From positions 1 through 10,221 of the forward strand of contig JAGWXN010000105.1 of assembly GCA_018969885.1 (NCBI GenBank): DNA of 10,221 nt, read 5' to 3'. The DNA comes from Betaproteobacteria bacterium (lineage in GTDB: Bacteria; Pseudomonadota; Gammaproteobacteria; Burkholderiales; Burkholderiaceae). Below are positions 7,414 through 10,221 of the stretch, one piece after another (position 1 is the first letter of the stretch; every line of letters starts with the position of its first letter). Made by a program: the position numbers and the translations under genes. The notes under the pieces were generated by a model. That model had not been told where the DNA came from. It searched no databases and saw only the letters and a list, made by a program, of their open reading frames with translations.

Positions 7414-8595
7414 ATGAACTCACGCAGACAGTTTCTTGAACTCGGCGCGGCCGGTGGCGTGCTCGCCGCGGTACCCGCCTCCAGTGCCTGGGCCGATCAG
7501 GGCGTCACCCGCGACCAGATCGTGCTCGGGTCTATCCAGGACCTGTCCGGGCCGTTGGTCACCCTTGGCAAACCCATTCAAAACGGCATGATCATGCGTG
7601 CCGAGCAGATCAATGCCGAGGGCGGCATTCACGGCCGTAAGATCCGCCTGGTGATTGAGGATTCTGGCTATGACCCGCGCAAGGCGGTGCTGGGCGCACA
7701 GAAGCTTCTGACCCAGGACCGTATCTTTGCGATGGTCGGATCGCTGGGCTCGGTGGTGTCGCTTGCCACCATCCCACTGGTGCTTGAAAAGAACGTCGCC
7801 CATCTGTTTCCCACCACGGCGCACCACGGTAACTTCGACCCATTCCACAAGCTCAAGTTCGCGCTCGCCACCCCTTATCCGCAGAGTACAGCGGTGGGTC
7901 TCAAGGAAGTGATGAAACTGACTGGCGCTAAGCGCGTTGGCATCCTGTATCAGGATGATGAGTACGGACTCGAGGTGTTGCGCGGCACTGAATCCGCGCT
8001 GAAGGATCTCGGACTCACCCTGGTTGAGCGCACCACCTATAAGCGTGGCGCCACCGATTTCGCCTCGCAGATGCAGCGCCTGCGCGCGGCCAACCCTGAT
8101 CTGATCGTGCTGGGCACCATCGTTCGCGAAACCATTGGTGCCATGGCGACCGCGCGCCGACTGGGCTACACAGGGCAGTTCTTCGGGAGTCAGGCGGCTT
8201 ATATGCCGGCGGTCCCGAAGGCGGGTGGCGCGGCGGTGGAGGGCCTGTTTGCCATCAGCGAAACGCCAGTGCCCTACCGTGACGATCCGTCCAATACCCG
8301 CTCGCTCAATGAATGGATGGACGCCTTCAAGGCGCGCTTCAAGGAAGACGCCGAGTTGTGGGCAGCCACAGGCTGGATGTACGTAGATATTTTCGCGCGC
8401 GCCGCTGAGCGGGCCGGCCCCAAGCTCACCACTGACTCGCTGGTGAAGGCGCTCGAGGACCACCCCTATCCGCGTGGATTCCTGGGTAATCCGGAGTTTG
8501 TTTTCGGGCCGCAGAAGCGTCTGGGGAACGATCAGACGCGACTGGCGCAGATTCAGGGAGGACGCTGGAAAACGGTGTCAGACTTCCTTCGCTGA
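7414..8595 (+). CDS. LivJ-like periplasmic substrate-binding protein with Tat-type signal
   Basis: Periplasmic binding protein (type I fold, Peripla_BP_6/LivJ family) that captures the substrate and delivers it to the LivHM permease. It has 393 residues. The N-terminus MNSRRQFLELGAAGGVLAAV carries SRRQFLE, matching the twin-arginine consensus SRRxFLK in six of seven positions. It is followed by a moderately hydrophobic stretch and a likely cleavage site after ASSAWA (residue 27). The mature part starts with the typical IVLGSIQDLSGPLVTLGKPIQNGM and has INAEGGIHGRKIRLVIEDSGYDPRKAV, MVGSLGSVVSLATIPL and a RVGILYQDDEYGLEVLRG second-lobe entry. Where LivJ has the amino-acid-binding SPAAT-type segment, this protein reads LFPTTAHHGNFDP, so an amino-acid ligand is doubtful (inference). 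As last gene of the operon, 13 bp after the ligase, it is in an unusual place: in E. coli livJ leads. Confidence 0.92.
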   Translation: MNSRRQFLELGAAGGVLAAVPASSAWADQGVTRDQIVLGSIQDLSGPLVTLGKPIQNGMIMRAEQINAEGGIHGRKIRLVIEDSGYDPRKAVLGAQKLLTQDRIFAMVGSLGSVVSLATIPLVLEKNVAHLFPTTAHHGNFDPFHKLKFALATPYPQSTAVGLKEVMKLTGAKRVGILYQDDEYGLEVLRGTESALKDLGLTLVERTTYKRGATDFASQMQRLRAANPDLIVLGTIVRETIGAMATARRLGYTGQFFGSQAAYMPAVPKAGGAAVEGLFAISETPVPYRDDPSNTRSLNEWMDAFKARFKEDAELWAATGWMYVDIFARAAERAGPKLTTDSLVKALEDHPYPRGFLGNPEFVFGPQKRLGNDQTRLAQIQGGRWKTVSDFLR

Positions 8596-8616
8596 AGCTT
8601 GGCGCATCTCGCTGGC

Positions 8617-8649
8617 GCTTTCGTCCGGGCAAGTCGCCCGGGCGGAAGT
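8617..8649 (+). terminator. GC-rich hairpin, candidate terminator of the liv-fadD operon
   Basis: Bases 8618-8630 pair with 8636-8648 around an AAGTC loop: a 13-bp stem with two G-U pairs and a six-pair CCGGGC/GCCCGG core. It starts 22 bp after the last stop of the operon. Only two T follow, so it is not a textbook intrinsic terminator. Position between convergent genes supports a transcription-end role. Confidence 0.5.
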
Positions 8650-8665
8650 TGCCCGCGCAGCGTGA

Positions 8666-8686
8666 GTGGGCCATCTTTCGGCCCAC
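8666..8686. terminator. Second hairpin between convergent genes
   Basis: GTGGGCC (8666-8672) and GGCCCAC (8680-8686) are a perfect 7-bp inverted repeat around a 7-base loop, 23 bp from the stop of the minus-strand thioesterase gene. It could end transcription arriving from either side. There is no T-run on either strand, so it is only a weak candidate. Confidence 0.35.
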
Positions 8687-8708
8687 GATCTCGAGGGTGG
8701 CCAGCGGG

Positions 8709-9209
8709 TCAGCCGACCGCAAACACCGCCGATCCGGTCGCGATCAGCGTGTGATGCTCGTTCTCCAGACGCATCTGTATCGACGCCGTGCGCTCGCCCA
8801 TCCGCAGCACCCGGGCCGAGGCTGCGAAGCGCTCGCCCAGACCTTTCTCTAGATAGTCGATTCGCAGGTCCACGGTGTGAGTGCGCGCCAGTCGCGCGAA
8901 GACCTGCTCGGGTGCGGCATCACGATGACGCTCAATGAACGCGAGCATCACCGCAAGTCCGGCTACGGAGTCCAGCGCGGTCGCAATCACGCCGCCGTGA
9001 AGCTGCCCGTGAACAAAATGTCCCACCAGCTCCGGGCGCATGGCAAAGCCCAGAACGGGCTCGCTCGGGTTGAGTGACTCCACCCTGATGCCCAGCACTG
9101 CGTTGAAGCGGATACGCTCCTCGAAGGTGTCGATCACCGTGCGCGACAGCCAGGTCGCGCGTTCAGCGGGGTCTTGGGGCAGTTCGGCAAACGGTTTGGC
9201 GGACATCAT
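8709..9209 (-). CDS. YigI-type hotdog-fold acyl-CoA thioesterase
   Basis: Predicted cytoplasmic thioesterase hydrolysing acyl-CoA to free acid and CoA. The 166 residues have the PaaI/YigI hotdog pattern: the LHGGVIATALDSVAGLAV helix segment (residues 70-87, with HGG at 71-73 and D80), then TVDLRIDYLEKGLGERFAASARVLRMG and the closing strand TLIATGSAVFAVG. These blocks correspond segment by segment to E. coli YigI as I recall it (LHGGVIASALD, DLRVDYLRPGRGERF, IASATATYMVG). YigI is about 155 residues, and this protein has a slightly longer N-terminus. The ATG at 9209 is used; an adjacent ATG at 9206 is equally possible. No clear Shine-Dalgarno is visible. The start lies 7 bp after the stop of the acyl-CoA dehydrogenase gene, so translation is probably coupled. 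It may release CoA from acyl-CoAs that stall in beta-oxidation (inference). Confidence 0.87.
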   Translation of the reverse strand: MMSAKPFAELPQDPAERATWLSRTVIDTFEERIRFNAVLGIRVESLNPSEPVLGFAMRPELVGHFVHGQLHGGVIATALDSVAGLAVMLAFIERHRDAAPEQVFARLARTHTVDLRIDYLEKGLGERFAASARVLRMGERTASIQMRLENEHHTLIATGSAVFAVG

Positions 9210-9216
9210 GCAGCGA

Positions 9217-10221
9217 TCACGTGCGGGACAAGAGCCCCATGGTTTTTGCGATGATGCCCAGCATCACTTCGTCGGCTCCGCCGCCAATGGAGGCAAGCCG
9301 GGAGTCGCGCCAATGGCGGTTGACCGAGGTTTCCTCGATATAGCCCATGCCGCCCCAGAACTGCAGGCACCAGTCGGCGGTTTCCCGCGCGACGCGTGCC
9401 GCCTTGAGTTTGCACATGGAGGCGAGCTGGGTCACATCCTGGCCTGCGATGTAGAGCCCGACCGTCTTGTGGAGCAGCGCCCCGGTGGCCTCCACTTCGG
9501 TCTGCAGTTCGGCGAGTTTGAACTGAATGAACTGGTTCGCCAGCAATGATTTGCCAAACGCCTCACGGCTCTTCAGATAGTCGATGGTTTCCTGGATGAT
9601 AAGCGCGTTCTTCTGCCAGCCAGCGGCTGCCCACATGCGCTCTTCCTGAAACTGCATCATCTGGTAGGTGAAGCCCATGCCCTCTTCGCCGATTCGCCAG
9701 CGCTGCGGGACGCGAACGCTGTCAAAGTGAATCTGCGCGGTATCGGATGAGTGCATGCCGGCCTTGCGCAACTTCCGTGCAATGGTGATGCCGGGTGTAT
9801 CCATGGGTACGCAGATCAGGGTCTTGTTGCGATGGGCAGCGCCCTCTGAGGTGTTAGCAAGGAGGCACATCCAGTCGGCCTGCGTGCCGCTGGTGGTCCA
9901 CATCTTGCCGCCGTCGATCACGTAATCGTCGCCATCGCGGCGTGCCACGGTACGGATGGAGGCGACGTCAGAGCCTGCGCCGACCTCGGATACCCCGAGG
10001 CAGGCCACGCGCTCGCCGCTGATGGAGGGAGCGAGAAATTCCTGCTTCACCTCGTCAGAGCCGAAGCGCGCGAGTGCCGGTGTGGCCATGTCGGTTTGTA
10101 CGCCGATTGCCATCGGGACACCGCCGCAGCGCACCCAGGAGAGGGCCTCGGCCATGGCGAGGCCGTAGGAGTAGTCAAGTCCCATGCCCCCGAACTCCAC
10201 CGGTTTGCAGACCCCGAGAAA
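9217..10221 (-). CDS. Acyl-CoA dehydrogenase, AtuD/citronellyl-CoA dehydrogenase-like, 5' end missing
   Basis: FAD-dependent acyl-CoA dehydrogenase. The frame is open through the right edge, with 334 residues visible, starting FLGVCKPVEFGGMGLDYSYG. Family members have about 385, so roughly 50 N-terminal residues lie beyond the window; the GTG at 10200 is inside conserved sequence and is not the start. Seen: signature 1 GVSEVGAGSD (fragment residues 76-85), KMWTTSGTQADW, the helix-G segment MMQFQEERMWAAAG with candidate catalytic glutamate (fragment residue 194), WGGMGY, and the C-terminal RLASIGGGADEVMLGII. The usual YEGT glutamate is replaced by glycine in the GGGADE motif. From memory, GGGADE is typical of the AtuD/AcdA-like branch acting on branched acyl-CoAs such as citronellyl-CoA; the substrate here is not proven. 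It differs clearly from the LCAD-type enzyme at 776-1930. It forms a pair with the thioesterase gene downstream. Confidence 0.92.
   Translation of the reverse strand, partial: FLGVCKPVEFGGMGLDYSYGLAMAEALSWVRCGGVPMAIGVQTDMATPALARFGSDEVKQEFLAPSISGERVACLGVSEVGAGSDVASIRTVARRDGDDYVIDGGKMWTTSGTQADWMCLLANTSEGAAHRNKTLICVPMDTPGITIARKLRKAGMHSSDTAQIHFDSVRVPQRWRIGEEGMGFTYQMMQFQEERMWAAAGWQKNALIIQETIDYLKSREAFGKSLLANQFIQFKLAELQTEVEATGALLHKTVGLYIAGQDVTQLASMCKLKAARVARETADWCLQFWGGMGYIEETSVNRHWRDSRLASIGGGADEVMLGIIAKTMGLLSRT

Noticed and set aside
5499..7415. Very long open frame (638 codons) on the minus strand opposite the acyl-CoA synthetase gene
   Set aside because: The plus strand encodes an intact ligase with all motifs. 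The antisense product has no recognisable domain and is the usual by-product of GC-rich codon use.
1..10221. CRISPR arrays, tRNA/rRNA genes, insertion sequences, toxin-antitoxin or defence genes
   Set aside because: No regularly spaced repeats, transposase motifs, tRNA-like cloverleaf or unusual small gene pairs were seen. About 97% of the window is explained by beta-oxidation and transporter genes.

Overview
The window looks like a chromosomal segment of a GC-rich proteobacterium, most likely a betaproteobacterium (Burkholderiales/Rhodocyclales-like). That placement is inferred from codon use and protein style, not from a search. It is a compact catabolic locus for taking up and beta-oxidising a carboxylic acid. 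I see no mobile elements, CRISPR arrays, tRNA or rRNA genes and no phage genes.

Left part: the 5' two thirds of a thiolase gene reads leftwards off the window edge (1-682, minus). It is divergent across a 93-bp gap from a long-chain-type acyl-CoA dehydrogenase gene (776-1930, plus). Between that gene and the next is a 134-bp gap. It holds a good sigma70-like promoter candidate followed at once by a perfect 10-bp inverted repeat and a structured leader.

Centre: a tightly packed plus-strand operon runs from 2065 to 8595 in the order livH, livM, livG, livF, acyl-CoA synthetase (fadD-like), livJ-like binding protein. The spacings are 12 bp, a 1-bp overlap, 4 bp, a 10-bp (or 4-bp) overlap and 13 bp. 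The five transporter components form a complete HAAT-type ABC importer. The AMP-forming ligase in the middle suggests that the imported substrate is an organic acid activated to its CoA thioester on entry, rather than a branched-chain amino acid. The binding protein carries an apparent twin-arginine (Tat) signal peptide. A hairpin-rich 113-bp gap closes the operon.

Right part: a minus-strand pair converges on the operon. It comprises a second acyl-CoA dehydrogenase (AtuD/citronellyl-CoA dehydrogenase-like, 5' end beyond the window) and, 7 bp downstream, a YigI-type hotdog acyl-CoA thioesterase.

Taken together the locus encodes uptake (LivHMGFJ), activation (ligase), first oxidation (two different dehydrogenases), thiolytic cleavage (thiolase) and a CoA-release valve (thioesterase). 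The hydratase and 3-hydroxyacyl-CoA dehydrogenase are not in the window. Every protein family here is known. The less ordinary points are the ligase inside the importer operon, the Tat signal on the binding protein, and the promoter/inverted-repeat leader. I found no clear evidence of a wholly new system.
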